Shown here: in pieces, positions 45,395-55,708 of the stretch
Layout: every line of letters begins with the position of its first letter
Numbering within the stretch: position 1 is the first letter of the stretch
From: Achatina immaculata
Taxonomy: Eukaryota; Mollusca; Gastropoda; Stylommatophora; Achatinidae
DNA: 64,000 bases
NCBI GenBank assembly: GCA_009760885.1
Contig: CM019697.1
Coordinates: 31,463,762-31,527,761, forward strand
Reading direction: 5' to 3'
Notes under the pieces: model-generated
Seen by the model: the letters and a program-made list of their open reading frames with translations, nothing else
Databases searched by the model: none
Told to the model about the DNA's origin: nothing
Made by a program: the position numbers and the translations under genes

Positions 45395-45500
45395 GTAAGT
45401 ATATTATTCACATGTTATGTGGGATGGATTCAGTGTAAGTATATTATTCACATATTATGTGAGATGGATTCAGTGTAAGTATATTATTCATATATTATGC
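45381..45500 (+). repeat. 40-bp unit carrying a splice donor, three tandem copies
   Basis: Each copy starts G[AG]GATGGATTCAGTGTAAGT and continues with ATATTATTCA plus CATGTTATGT or a variant. Copies begin at 45381, 45421 and 45461. All three keep CAGTGTAAGT, so three equivalent donors sit 40 bases apart (45395, 45435, 45475). Confidence 0.95.
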
Positions 45501-45712
45501 TCATAATAATGGAACAGTTTAGTTTTTCTCTCTCTCTCTCCCTGAACCTTACTTGCCCAGGGCACATGGGGCTTCTGCAAGGGTTTACACACATATGCCT
45601 CTCCTTTGCCTTTTTTCCACTCTTGCCCAGGTGAGCCCTCTATTGCTCAACATCCTTTGTGTTGTTCTTCTCCACGTCTCTTCAAGTTTAGTTTACTTAA
45701 GAAAATTACCGG
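45501..45712. other. Unassigned intronic-type sequence
   Basis: A CT run at 45528-45542. Otherwise nothing recognised. Confidence 0.4.
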
Positions 45713-45970
45713 GACCTGGTTGGCTGAGTGGTTAGGCACTCGGTTGACTAATTCCGTGGTACCGAGTTCAAGTCCCTACAGTGGGTTTTTTTTTCTGGTA
45801 CGTCACAAGGGCTTTGGTGTCCATCCAGCCTTTAAAATTGGGTACCAGAGAAATTTCGGACAGGTGTGATACTGACCACATCACACTTTCATGTGCCGAT
45901 TGTCCTGGAAATATGATCGTATCTCCAATATGCCCTAATGGCATGAAACGGGAATTTTATCTTTTTTGAA
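45713..45970 (+). mobile_element. SINE type 2, full copy
   Basis: The head is strongly tRNA-like: CTGGTTGGCTGAGTGGTTAG contains a near-perfect box A (TGGCTGAGTGG) and GAGTTCAAGTCCC is the box B. A T run follows, then the body TGTGATACTGACCACATCAC, TTTCATGTGCCGATTGTC, CCAATATGCCCTAATGGC and a TTTTATCTTTTTT end. The head suits a Leu/Ser-like tRNA because of the GGTTAGGCACTCG region, but this is a guess. The body is related to SINE type 1, though the heads differ. Confidence 0.85.
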
Positions 45971-46374
45971 AGACAAATACAAAGAAAAATAATTTATTTA
46001 GCTTCAAGCCAAAAGTGTGAAAATATTTGAAGGAAAAGCTTCTATGGCCGTCTGAATTTGAAATACTAGACTGCATAGTTTCACACATCTACAAGTTGTT
46101 TAATTTTTAAACGAATATACTTCGTTCATCCTTTATAAACAAATCAATAAAGCTGAAGGAGAGAACTGTTACAATAACAAACCTTTTTTTTTTAAATGGT
46201 GCCTGCCAGGCTGAAGCAATAAATGCAGCATTTATAACCACCTTCCTCTAAACTGCTAATACGACACCAAAAGACCACATTATTTTCTAATGTAGGGAGA
46301 AGGCAACTAGAAGCCACTGTCGTAACTCCCAAGAATAATCATCCATATCCAAAGCTTAGAGACAGCAGAGATAT
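45971..46374. other. Unassigned AT-rich sequence
   Basis: Nothing recognised. Confidence 0.4.
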
Positions 46375-46805
46375 GGTTTCATAGAAGAATGTTAAAGGTA
46401 GCACGGAGGACTAAGATGACAAACTAAAACAATGTCTAACAAAAGAAATTGAATAAAAACAACCTAATTAAATCCATAAGAAAACGACAATCGTCATTCA
46501 TTGGATATATAATGAGAAGGTTTATTTACTTCCCTTTCTTTTTGCAAGCTGTAACAAAGATTCTTTAGAGAAGACCGTCTTGGAAGGAAAAAGAAAAAGA
46601 GTAGCACGGATGACTTTCAACATCAAAACAACAGGAAAGATTAACGGGATGAGAGGCAGGGAAAAGCCAAGAGGAAGAAAAAAATCATGGATAGTCTAAC
46701 GCGATGACACAGTAAAAAGTCACCAACTGAGCTGATGGAAATACCAAGAATTGAGATTTGATGAGATGCATGATCGCCAGCGCTTGCAGGCACCACAACT
46801 AACAA
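46375..46805 (+). mobile_element. LINE family D 3' end with an embedded family B piece
   Basis: + strand AGATATGGTTTCATAGAAGA (WFHRRMLKVARRTK-like), a family B-linked segment at 46519-46590, then AACAGGAAAGATTAACGGGA, AGGCAGGGAAAAGCCAAGAG, and GATCGCCAGCGC near the 3' end. The embedded block is the same GGTTTATTTACTTCCC... AGAGAAGACCGTCTTGGAAG combination as at 43171-43255. Confidence 0.65.
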
Positions 46806-46889
46806 TGATAATAATTAGCGCAATCTAAATTTTGACAGAATGTGTTTAAAAACGAGAGAACTTTTATGTTCATCTAAATTATGCATTAC

Positions 46890-47177
46890 TATATATGTAG
46901 AGGAAATAACTAGACGAACAGCCATTGAGAACATTACTAAAGAGCTCAAAGGACGAAGACGGAAATGGCCGGGCCACATAGTACGAATGAGAAAGATAAA
47001 ACAGCCTTATATTGCCTTGATTTTGACACCTCGAAGAAAAAAGAAAGAATTACAGGCCATTAGGAACATGGAGACGTACAATACAGGAAGAAGTACAGCG
47101 GGGAAAGACGTGGTTTGAGGTGTATCCCAACTTTCTCAAGACAGGATTGGCTGGGGAACTTTGTTGGTGCCTAATGA
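46890..47177 (+). mobile_element. LINE 3' fragment, family H
   Basis: The + strand encodes RRTAIENITKELKGRRRKWP, GHIVRMRKIKQPYI, TPRRKKKELQ and, after a stop, VSQLSQDRIGWGTLLVPNDP. The pattern (WPGHIVRM ... V-x-x-LAQDR-x-W) is a common LINE ORF2 C-terminus. 5'-truncated. Confidence 0.65.
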
Positions 47178-47290
47178 TCCATTTGATGCATCACCAGCAG
47201 GCCATCTTGCTCACAACCGAGAGGCCTACAGGAGTGCTGTTAGAGGCAAAGTTCCGCAAGAGACATTCAAATGAATGAGTGAATGAATGC
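47178..47290 (+). mobile_element. LINE family B 3' tip
   Basis: CATTTGATGCATCACCAGCA, GGCCATCTTGCTCACAACCG, AGAGACATTCAAATGAATGA. Only the last about 35 codons and the AATG tail. Confidence 0.8.
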
Positions 47291-47602
47291 TCCATTGGGA
47301 TTATAGAGGACTGATGACGATGATGTATGTAGAAGACTTTGGAAAGAGATTTGTGGATGATAGTTGTTCTATACGTTTCACCTTCTATTTTACTCTCCGA
47401 AAGGGATGCGTTAAATTTAGATAAGTAATAAGGCTATCAAGCTCAAACGGACCTGCCTTATTTGATGTGCTTCTTCTGAGAGATCGTCGATACTTCCCAT
47501 TTTAGCTAGCCTGAAGAAGAGGAGCAAGTCTGTTTCTGAGAGTACGACAAAGTGGTAAAATAAGAGTCTCGGCCAGTTCTTGCTTCCTTGGCTGTGATGA
47601 TA

Positions 47603-47730
47603 ATGCCTCAACTCCGCGAAGCCGTCTTCGCTCTTGATCTAATATGCCTCAACTCCGCGAAGCCGTCTTCGCTCTTGATCTAATATGCCTCAACTCCGCG
47701 AAGCCGTCTTCGCTCTTGATCTAATATGCC
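47603..47730. repeat. 41-bp tandem repeat, three copies, with internal hairpin
   Basis: Units start ATGCCTCAACTCCGCGAAGC at 47603, 47644 and 47685; a partial unit starts at 47726. Each contains GCGAAG-CCGT-CTTCGC, a perfect 6-bp stem with a 4-base loop. Confidence 0.95.
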
Positions 47731-47769
47731 GCAAGGTGATCGCTAATTATACAACAGAGGGTACAAACA

Positions 47770-48205
47770 TTCAAGAACTACTGCTTGAGGACAATTTTAA
47801 ACATTAAAGGGCAGGACAAGATCAGGAACAAGGAGGTCTGGGAAAGGACAGGACAAGAACCTATGAACCTACAAATCATGTCAATGAAGTGGAGGTAGAT
47901 TGGCCACACTCTGAGGAAACCCGATACCAGCATAACAAGACAGGCACTGACATGGAATCCTCAAGGAAATAGAAAACGAGGAAGACCCAGACTTACTTGG
48001 AGAAGAGAAATGATGACAGTGCTCAGAGACACGGGATACACATGGAAGGGAGCAGAGAATAACTCCAAGAACAGGGATGACTGGAGAGACTTTATCCGTG
48101 GTCTATGCTCTCAAGGGGAGCGAAAGGCGATAATGATGATGATGATGATGATGATGGTGACGATGATGATGATGATGATAATGATGATGATGATGATGAT
48201 CGCTA
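47770..48205 (+). mobile_element. LINE 3' end, family G, with (GAT)n tail
   Basis: The + strand has MSMKWRWIGHTLRKPDTS-like sequence, WNPQGNRKRGRPRLTWRREM, a TVLRDTGYTWKGAENNSKNR segment and DWRDFIRGLCSQGERKA, then GATGATGATG for about 70 bases. Clear LINE ORF2 C-terminus of the GRPR-x-TWRR type, 5'-truncated. Confidence 0.8.
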
Positions 48206-49213
48206 ATGTGGAATCAAGGAACTAAGCCATTAAGTTTTCAACAGAGAGGTGGTTCAGGACACACGTGATGTGGAAATATAAGCCCACACGTTTCAGAAAC
48301 GGACAGATAGCACCAGGAAGCAGGATTTGTTGTGTAATTCTTCCTGTTTCACTGTCTCTCCCCCGCCCTTCACCCAGTATAAACTGAGAGTGGGAAAAAC
48401 GAGCTCCAACAGATTGAATCTAAGAGAACACTTGCAGTATAACACATTAGTAGGAAATAGTGAACACTCCCTCACAGGAAGTTCGAAAAGTGAACGCTTC
48501 TTATGGGAAGTTTAAAATAGAAAATAGAACTTGGTAAAGGTGATCCATAAATCAGATTTGAAGAGGGAAGAAAATTAGAAAATTGAAGAAAATTAGAAAA
48601 TAGTAACTTGCTAGTATTCATCAGCATCTTGTGCTCAGTTCTCTTCGAAATTTGGTTTCATGGATCATCTATGTGCTAAATTTTCATTAGTTTAATTGAT
48701 CGCTTGGTTTAGCTACATTCCGCTAGCTTCTTTGTCATTTTTTTTTCGGTTGTGTTAAAGTTGGTCTCATTTTCGTTTTCTTTAAAGCTCTTTCACCCTG
48801 TACACTTCATTTAATGGTTCAAGATGCTTTCAATGCTTGGTCACACGTCAGAGAAAAAATTATTTGTTTTATGATAATCATGGCATCTTTCGTTTTGAAA
48901 TAGGTAGATGTTAGTGATAGGTTCTACATAACATTATTTTGCTGAAAAAGAGCTCTCTTGGCTGATTCTACCAATGTTGTATTTGTATATTAGACCACAG
49001 TAACGACAAACAATGTTTGTGTTATAAGTTTATATCCTCTCTTCATATTTAACCCTCGTTTCCTCCTCATTAACGAATCGCTTTCTGCGTGACTCGATCT
49101 TTCGTCATCTCCTTCTCTCCAGTCCTCAGTGCTGATTTTTTTTTCTCTCTCACGGATGACTTACAAATGTCTTTGTTACCCCAGTTTTTTTCCAGCACGT
49201 GGCCTCTTTTTTT
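48206..49213. other. AT-rich unassigned sequence
   Basis: No repeat or gene recognised. If the 44.7-52 kb gene is real this is intron. Confidence 0.45.
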
Positions 49214-49470
49214 AAAAAGAAGATTAAAGAGAGAAAACTTAAATATTTTGGACACATTAAACGTCATGATAATCTAGAGAACACCGTCTTGGAAGGGTAC
49301 ATAATGGGAAAAAGAAAGAGAGGAAGACCAAGGCAAAGATGGCTGCAAGACATCGTTGATGATCTGTAAATGGATGCAGCAGCAGCAGGCCATATTGCTC
49401 ACAACCGAGAGGCCTACAGAAGTGCTATTTGGGAGGCAAAGTTCCGCAAGGGACATGCAAATGAATGAAT
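49214..49470 (+). mobile_element. LINE family B 3' end
   Basis: From AAGATTAAAGAGAGAAAACT to GGGACATGCAAATGAATGAA. The frame is interrupted at DDL* MDAAAAG (TAA at 49367). Confidence 0.85.
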
Positions 49471-50569
49471 GGCCTCTTTCCCTCCACAGGTTGGCTATAA
49501 AATTTGCTGTGGGATACCGCTGTCATTCATTATTCCCACATGCTCCAACTATTTTAACCTTCCCCGCTTAGCAGAAGCTGCAGAACCTCCGAGTTGGTTA
49601 TTTTACCTTGCTACGTTCATTATTCTCCCGCGACAATGACGATGGAGGTCTCTTGTTTCATTCTCGGTCGTGCCAGAACTTCCGTGTTGTCTTGTAAGAT
49701 TACAACGTCTACATGTCACATTATTTTGTAATATCTGCATGCCGCTTTATTTTATGATGTCCACATTTCGCATTATTTTATAATGTTCGCGTGTCATTTT
49801 TCTGAGCATCAAAAGACCTTAATGCTATCCTTCTCCTTCTTCTTCTTGTTCATTTTAGTTGAATAACGTTGCGTAGACTGTGACTAGCTGGGGTCCGGAG
49901 TCGTACGTAGCAAGAAAATCTTTACTTCAGGAAAAAAAAAACAACAACAAATATGCCAGTAAATAAAGCAACTTCTGAGAAGGACACGAAAGTTCCTGTT
50001 TTGGAAACAGGAAGTTCGACTTGTTTGGGCTTCTCCACTGTAACATTCACAACATTTTATCTTCAGCGTTATCGGATCTTTATGTATCACATGTTCAAAC
50101 GCACAACAGAAACACATTTTCTGGGCCTGGATACGCTATTACGTAAAGTGTTTTGGCAGACAAACTTCTAACCTGAATGACTGACACTGAAATCTCCGCT
50201 TTACTGCTTGAGCGGGTTAGATAAGTGTCAAGTACTAAAAAGAAACCAGGATTTTACATTTATGGTTTCCATTTACGATCTTCAGAATCACAGTCGGCAA
50301 ACTATGACCTACGGACCGAATGCGATAATCAGAATAATTTTTATCCCGAAAACCGGTTCTAAGGGAGGTAGGGTAGGGGATACGCTCTCCAATCCTTTGA
50401 AATGTCTCCAAGGCGTGCGTCTCAAATAGCCCCTGACAGTCAAGTCCAGCTCATGGCCTTCTCGTGGCAGAACTGTTGAAACTGACAGAGGAGAAGGGGC
50501 AAAGGTGAATATCTGGCGCCTGAAAACCAGACGCTTCGGGTAGATTAGAGTCATGTTTGGTAGCTAATC
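49471..50569. other. Unassigned sequence
   Basis: A 72-residue + ORF at 49953-50171 (starts MPVNKATSEKDTKVPVLETG) has an acceptable start context but no recognisable domain or donor. Retained only as a note. Confidence 0.35.
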
Positions 50570-51340
50570 TACCGCTGCTGGCGAGATTCTTCAGCTGTCG
50601 TGTGTGGAGTGAGCCTTCTACCGGTCATTGAAGAAAAGTGCGAATGGGGTTGTCGCTCGGCGCCACTGTGGAAAAGGTGAAAGAAAGTGTTTCAGTAGTC
50701 TCGAGGTCAGGACTGCTCAAATCACGGCACCTCTGCTATGGAGGTCGGCCACGTCCTATATGCACACATACCAGGCGAATTGCTTGAATCGGCTTAACCC
50801 AGGGGTTCAGACACTGCTGGCGAGAGTCTTCGGATGCCGAGCGTGGAGTGAAGAAAATGCGAAAAAGTAATTAGGGTTGCCGTGCGGCGCCGATGTGAAA
50901 AGGTGATGGAAAGGATAAAGTAAGGTTAATCGGTATATCCAGTAGTCTTGCGGCGAGAGTTACTCATACCACGGCTATGTCCGATATACACCCATACTGT
51001 ATAAATAAATACTGTATACGTAAGCCGGCTTAAACCAAGGGTGAAACTTGATGGCTACTCATGTCACGGTACCTCCGCTCTAGAGGTCGGTCACGTCCTA
51101 AACACGCACATACTGGGATAATATGCCTAAACCGGCTTAACCCAGGGGTGAAACTTACTAGTGGCGAGGATTCGTCCTCCTGGACAAAAACTCCGCCCTG
51201 GTCACAACTAGGAAAGGGACCAGCCACGACCACAAAATGCTGAAGTCGGAGACACTGGACCAGGGCAGTCTAGATAGGCAACCACCTCTCACGGGGCGGT
51301 CTTGGTGGTAGAAGCGAACGAAGAAGAAGATTCTGAAAAC
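50570..51340. repeat. Degenerate tandem repeat of about 240 bp, 2.5-3 copies
   Basis: Markers recur in order: CTGGCGAG-TTCTTC, GCGTGGAGTGA, GGTTG(T/C)CG-GCGGCGCC, AAGGTGA-GGAAAG, CCAGTAGTCT, CTCA-ATCACGGC, GAGGTCGG(T/C)CACGTCCTA, CCGGCTTAACCCAGGGGT. Copies begin near 50577, 50816 and 51053. The last continues into CTCACGGGGCGGTCTTGGTG and AAGCGAACGAAGAAGAAG. GC content is higher than in the surroundings. It could be a LINE 5' region made of monomers, or an independent satellite. Confidence 0.65.
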
Positions 51341-51672
51341 CAATGATCAAAACTATTGAATCATTATTCCGTTTTTCATATATTCTCAACGAGTTGAAAA
51401 GTTTCTTTTTTTTTTTAAACGTCATCGTTTCAAGTTGGAAATTAAATATTTGTTTTCAGACCAAGTAGCCCTTCTCTCCCATTCCCTCTTCCCCCCCCCC
51501 CCCCCCAACCTAAAAAAATCTGTCCCTGTCCAACAAAAGTACATTATATGCCTAAAGTCCTCTTGACACATTCGTGATGTACGGAATTTCTGATTTCTTT
51601 TTAAATATCACGTATGAAGTTATTCTAAATGTACCTATTCAAATAACTTTTGCATTACTGGTATTATAACAG
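51341..51672. other. Unassigned sequence before the candidate last exon
   Basis: C run at 51491-51506. TTTTGCATTACTGGTATTATAACAG just before 51673 is usable as a splice acceptor. Confidence 0.4.
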
Positions 51673-51964
51673 ACAGCAGCAGTGCAGCAAGCCAGGCAAA
51701 GAACTTGCAGCAATGGATGACCTCGCCACGACAGGACCGGCAACTCCCTGTCTTACTGTAGCACGTGTTCCTTCTGTCGGTGTTCCAGTTCCCGTTCAGA
51801 ACGTCCCAAAGACGGCTCGCCCGTGGCACATTGATATCCCCATGCCTGGATTCAAAGAGAAACTGACCAGGCGGCAAATGATTCAGCTTGGGGCAGCGAT
51901 GGGTTTAGGTTTCATTCTAGTATTGTTCATTCTTCTGTGGGTATTTTCCCCCGTGCTATTTTAG
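51673..51964 (+). CDS. Candidate last exon: single membrane segment near a C-terminus
   Basis: An open frame from the acceptor at 51671-51672 to TAG 51962-51964. It encodes QQQCSKPGKELAAMDDLATT, a proline-rich stretch (GVPVPVQNVPKTARPWHIDI), KEKLTRR, then a hydrophobic segment of about 22 residues (LGFILVLFILLWVFSPVLF) ending at the stop. Entering phase (one base) matches the exon ending at 45394, which would give a tail-anchored protein of about 307 residues. Alternatively ATG 51713 (GCAATGG, good context) could start a type II membrane protein with a donor at GG|GTATTT near 51938. I do not recognise the family. Polyadenylation-type AATAAA occurs at 52835 and 52851. Confidence 0.4.
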
Positions 51965-52834
51965 ATATGTGTACCGTATAGTTAATGTACGTAGCCAGTA
52001 TGGCATGGATACCAGGGCACATATATCGGAACTGACAAAAACTCTGTCCCTACTCTTCGTGGTTCTCATATAAAAGACTTGTGTTCCATGAAATGGCTCA
52101 GTGATATGCATATGGAGCCTACAAAGAAACTTGCTTATTGGATCTACTATGGGAATACATGCAAGCCAGCAGAGATATCTATCCTATACGATGTCTTTGT
52201 TTTAAAACAAATATGACTTTAGGCTCATCGGAGAATAAGTATCTAAAGAGATCAACAACAAGTGATCTAATCTACAGACCAGTCAACCACCCGCCTAGCA
52301 ATAGCCAAGTTAACCATCCAAGCAACAAACCAACTACATAACCAACTAGCCAGCCAGCCGGTCTTGAGGTATAAATCATATCAGTGGAGTTAGCCAAAAA
52401 AAGAGGCTCAAGATCAGATCAGATGGAGAATTTTCGTCATTGTCTTGTGCCCTTCGGGTTGGAGGAGGGGTGCCAGGAATGAATGAATGAATGAATGAAT
52501 GAATGAATGAACACAGACCATTAAAGATGTGCCATATAGACTGTATAAGACATGACCACCATAATATGTCCCCGTTATAAGCAAGAGCAGATGGAAGATT
52601 TAACAAATAATGTCACATTTAAGATCAGTGTGAGAATCTTTGTATATATCTGTTCATATAGCTGTTCATTTACCTGTTCATATGCTTGTTCATCCGTCCA
52701 TTTCCATCCAGCAGACTTTCAGTCAGTCAATCACTTAGTTACTACATTGAATGAAATATTCATTTATTTCTGTCTGAACATATGTACCTGTCTTTGCACC
52801 TCGTGTATGCTCCGTCGACCACTTGTCAAAGAAA
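51965..52834. other. Possible 3' UTR of the preceding exon
   Basis: Holds a (GAAT)n run at 52479-52511 and otherwise no feature. It ends at two AATAAA sites. Confidence 0.35.
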
Positions 52835-52856
52835 AATAAAAGCTTAGAAAAATAAA
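52835..52856 (+). terminator. Two polyadenylation-type AATAAA signals
   Basis: AATAAA at 52835-52840 and 52851-52856, about 870 bases after the stop at 51964. Plausible 3' end of the 44.7-52.9 kb gene model; AATAAA is frequent in AT-rich DNA. Confidence 0.3.
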
Positions 52857-53225
52857 CTGTACAGAGAAAGTGAGGCTGATAAACTTGTGAAATATCGAAC
52901 TGTGCGAAATAAATTATCAAGTTGTTGTGGCTAAAGACATATTTCATGATTTACAAAGTATTGTTACAAATTATTACACCTTACTCTTGTGGTTTTCCTC
53001 TGTCGCAATATAATGTTTGCATAATCTAATAAGTTTTTTTTTCAGATAATTTGTTTTGGAAAGTTGCAAGTTTGATTCATTATTTTTCAAGCAACATAGC
53101 GAATTATTAGTTATCTGACACACAACTTAACAATGGACTGTGAAGAAAAGAGAAAGAAAGGGCAAACAATAAACCAACCACCGTGAGAGAAAATGACAAA
53201 GACGTGCAATATATAAGACAAAATG

Positions 53226-53865
53226 CAAGTGGTCCCCGACTTATGATATACTCGATTTACGACTACCCACATATACGGTCGCCGTCACTGTGAACCTAAA
53301 GCCCAGAAACCGTCAGGTTTCACATTTTCTGCTAGATGTCGTTCCGAGAAATTCATTTTTTAAAGATCAGTGTAAGAATCTGCTGGACAGAGAAATTCAT
53401 TTAATATCTGCAGTCAGAAGAGCGAAGCGAGAGATGAAATTCGACGGTCTTGACTTTAAAGAGAAAGACTTTTGATGAAGATAGGATAAAAAGTGGATTA
53501 TAAGGGAGGGAATGTGGTAGTTTTGGCCTTCATAAAGTATGTGTATGTGAAAGCCACAAGCCCGGGCGTAGCCCATAAATGATACTCTATTTTTATGTGT
53601 AATTTATCCTTGTTTTGTATTCAAATCAGTTGAAATTCCACATTGTGTTTGATGTTAACCTTTTTATTGCTTGATATTTAATGTTTTACGATCATCCAAA
53701 AAAACAAACAACAGATTTGTTAAGGTACTAAATAACTATAATAGTGAAAGTTAATAGAAAGCAGTGTCACTAGAGAAAGTACTCGACTTAGTCGGATTTG
53801 ACTTAGAGCGGGTTTGTCAGAACAGAACTCCGTCGTAAGTCGGTGACAATCTGTAAGTGGTTATT
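53226..53865. mobile_element. Candidate pogo/Tigger-like non-autonomous element
   Basis: The left end AGTGGTCCCCGACTTATGA and right end TCGTAAGTCGGTGACAATCT are imperfect inverted repeats (shared core CCGACTTA-GA). Inside each end are further CGACTTA-type motifs (CGATTTACGACTACC, CTCGACTTAGTCGG, TTTGACTTAGAGCGG). Ends of this type are familiar from Tigger/pogo-derived elements. The interior has a 61-residue + ORF of unknown nature (53290-53475). I see no clear TA duplication. Confidence 0.4.
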
Positions 53866-54120
53866 TCATGATAAACTCACTTATGCTATACTAATCTAGA
53901 TTTTCATGACATTTTGTTCAACATAAATAAACACTGAATTTACTACGCTGACTTACGTGTCTTTATTGTGAGTGTTTGCTTGTGTTGGATGTTGTCAACA
54001 GTTCCAAGATGGATACATCACCAGACAGAGAAAGGGATATCTTTAAGAATATGATAAGAATATGAAGAAAGACAAAGTAAGATGAAAAAAAAAGAAAGAT
54101 AAATAAATTATGTAGATAGA
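53866..54120. other. Unassigned spacer
   Basis: Nothing recognised. Confidence 0.4.
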
Positions 54121-54325
54121 AGATTTAGAGAAGACCGTATTGGAAGGATACATAATGGGAAAAAGAAAAAGAGGAAGACCAAAACGAAGATGGCTGCAAG
54201 AAATCGTTGACGATCTACAAATGGACGCAGCAGCAGCAGCAGGCCATCTTGCTCACAACCGAGAGGCCTACAGGAGTGCTGTTTGGGAGGCAAAGTTCCG
54301 CAAGGGACATGCAAATGAATGAATG
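54121..54325 (+). mobile_element. LINE family B 3' end
   Basis: From TTTAGAGAAGACCGTATTGG; an open 60-residue frame MEGYIMGKRKRGRPKRRWLQ to FRKGHANE, with GAATGAATGA tail. Confidence 0.85.
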
Positions 54326-54544
54326 AGATAGGAGACAGAAATCAGGTTAATAATATTTGGCCACGCCATGACCAGTGTCAAACTGTTTTTGCGTCCTTCG
54401 CAAGGCTAACAAATCTGTACAAAACTGCGATCATATGGGATCTTTACCCGAGGCCTCTGTCTAGATTACCTAATATTACCACAATTACCACACCCTTCTG
54501 GAGTAGCAGTTCAAATATCAGACATTTATTTTCAGTCCAAGATA

Positions 54545-54660
54545 ATTAGCATTACATCCCTTGATGAGATTGAGAAAGTCGCCGAGAGTAGAGACTCAAG
54601 GCAAGAGACGCTGCAAGCCCTGTGTGACGCATATCGGCACGGGAAGGATGTAAGATGCCA
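54545..54660 (+). mobile_element. LINE family A extreme 3' end
   Basis: TTAGCATTACATCCCTTGAT, GAGATTGAGAAAGTCGCCGA, GCCCTGTGTGACGCATATCG, GCACGGGAAGGATGTAAGAT. Confidence 0.75.
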
Positions 54661-54775
54661 GTTTTACCATAGTAAAACCTTGGACGATTTCTATAATTTT
54701 TCCAGTGAATTTCTGTCTCATCTTGAGCACCTAAACCATATAGTGAAAAAAAAAGTGAAACGTCTAAACTTACGC

Positions 54776-55245
54776 GTTCAGTCAGTCAGTCATTTGCATG
54801 TCCCTTGTGGAACTTTGTCTCCCTAACAGCTCTCCTGTAGGCCTCTCGGTTGTAAGCAAGATACCCGCTGCTGATGCATCCATCTGCAGATTATCAACGA
54901 TGTCTTGCAGCCATCTTAGCCTTGCTCTTCTTCTCTTTCTTTTTCCCATTATGTATCCGTCCAAGAGGTCTTCTCTAGATTATCATGACGTTTAAATGTG
55001 TCCAAAATATTTCTTTGTTTAATCCTCTTTACTAGCCAGCCCTCTTCAATATTAAGTTATTGTAGTATGGATATATTCGTTCTTTTCTGTAACATTTACA
55101 TTCAAAGGCATTTATGTGTTTCTCAGGTGTTTTGTTAAGTGTCCAGGTCTCACCGGCATATGTTGCGATGGGAAAGATGCATGCCCTTAAAAATCTTATT
55201 TTTATAGTTCTTCTGTTCCTCTCATAAGAAAGATCTCTACTTTTG
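54776..55245 (-). mobile_element. LINE family B, longer antisense copy
   Basis: The - strand reads, from 55245 down: ETWTLNKT-like, FECK-YRK-like, NIEEGWLVKRIKQ, HDNLEKTSWTDTLWEKEREE-like broken frame, WLQDIVDNLQMDASAAG, and ends with a TGACTGACTGAAC tail at 54776. It extends further 5' than the other copies. Confidence 0.8.
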
Positions 55246-55247
55246 CT

Positions 55248-55395
55248 TCATTGATTACACCAAGGCATTCGACAAGGTGAAACATAATGAAATTATTAAA
55301 ATGCTTGAAGACATCAATATAGACGGCAAAGACCTGGGGATTGTAAAACATCTATACTGGCAGCAAGAAGCAGCAATTCGTTGAAAATAGAACTG
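55248..55395 (+). mobile_element. LINE reverse transcriptase A-box fragment
   Basis: The + strand encodes CFIDYTKAFDKVKHNEIIKM, LEDINIDGKDLGIVKHLYWQ, QEAAIR and then a stop. CFIDYTKAFDKV is the catalytic A motif of many LINE reverse transcriptases (aspartates at D4 and D10 of this stretch). The element is truncated on both sides. The 1.67-kb duplication starts inside it. Confidence 0.85.
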
Positions 55396-55397
55396 GA

Positions 55398-55635
55398 AAA
55401 TCTTATATCTTATATCCTTCCCGTGCCGTTAAACGTCACATAGGGCTCGCAAAGTAGTTCACCAGTTTTTCCTGTCTTCGGCGAGTCTTTCAACCTCATC
55501 AAAGGATTTTATGCCTGTTAATTTGGTCTCTCTTAACAATGTCCTCTTTAGAGTTTCACGCGGTTTGCCTCTTTTTCTTTGGCCTGTTGTGTTCCACTTG
55601 ATAGCTTGTTTTGGGATTCTCTGATCATTTCTTTA
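55398..55635 (-). mobile_element. LINE family A 3' end (in duplication copy A)
   Basis: The - strand ends ACGTTTAACGGCACGGGAAG with a GATATAAGATATAAGATT tail at 55398-55420; upstream the QAIKWNTTGQRKRGKPRETL-like frame is visible. Confidence 0.85.
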
Positions 55636-55708
55636 AATACTTAAAAAGTAAGAGACAAGCAATGGGGTCAGAGAGGGAAACACGGTTCAAGAGATCGTTT
55701 GTCCTTAC

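Noticed and set aside
45713..45782. A genuine tRNA gene
   Set aside because: Boxes A and B are good, but the cloverleaf arms do not pair convincingly, and the block is followed by a SINE body with a second copy elsewhere. It is the tRNA-like head of a SINE.
55668..55708. Continuation of the exon-like ORF to its stop codon
   Set aside because: The last 13 codons lie beyond a good donor (CCTG|GTAAGG). I end the block at the donor, while noting that an unspliced reading is possible.
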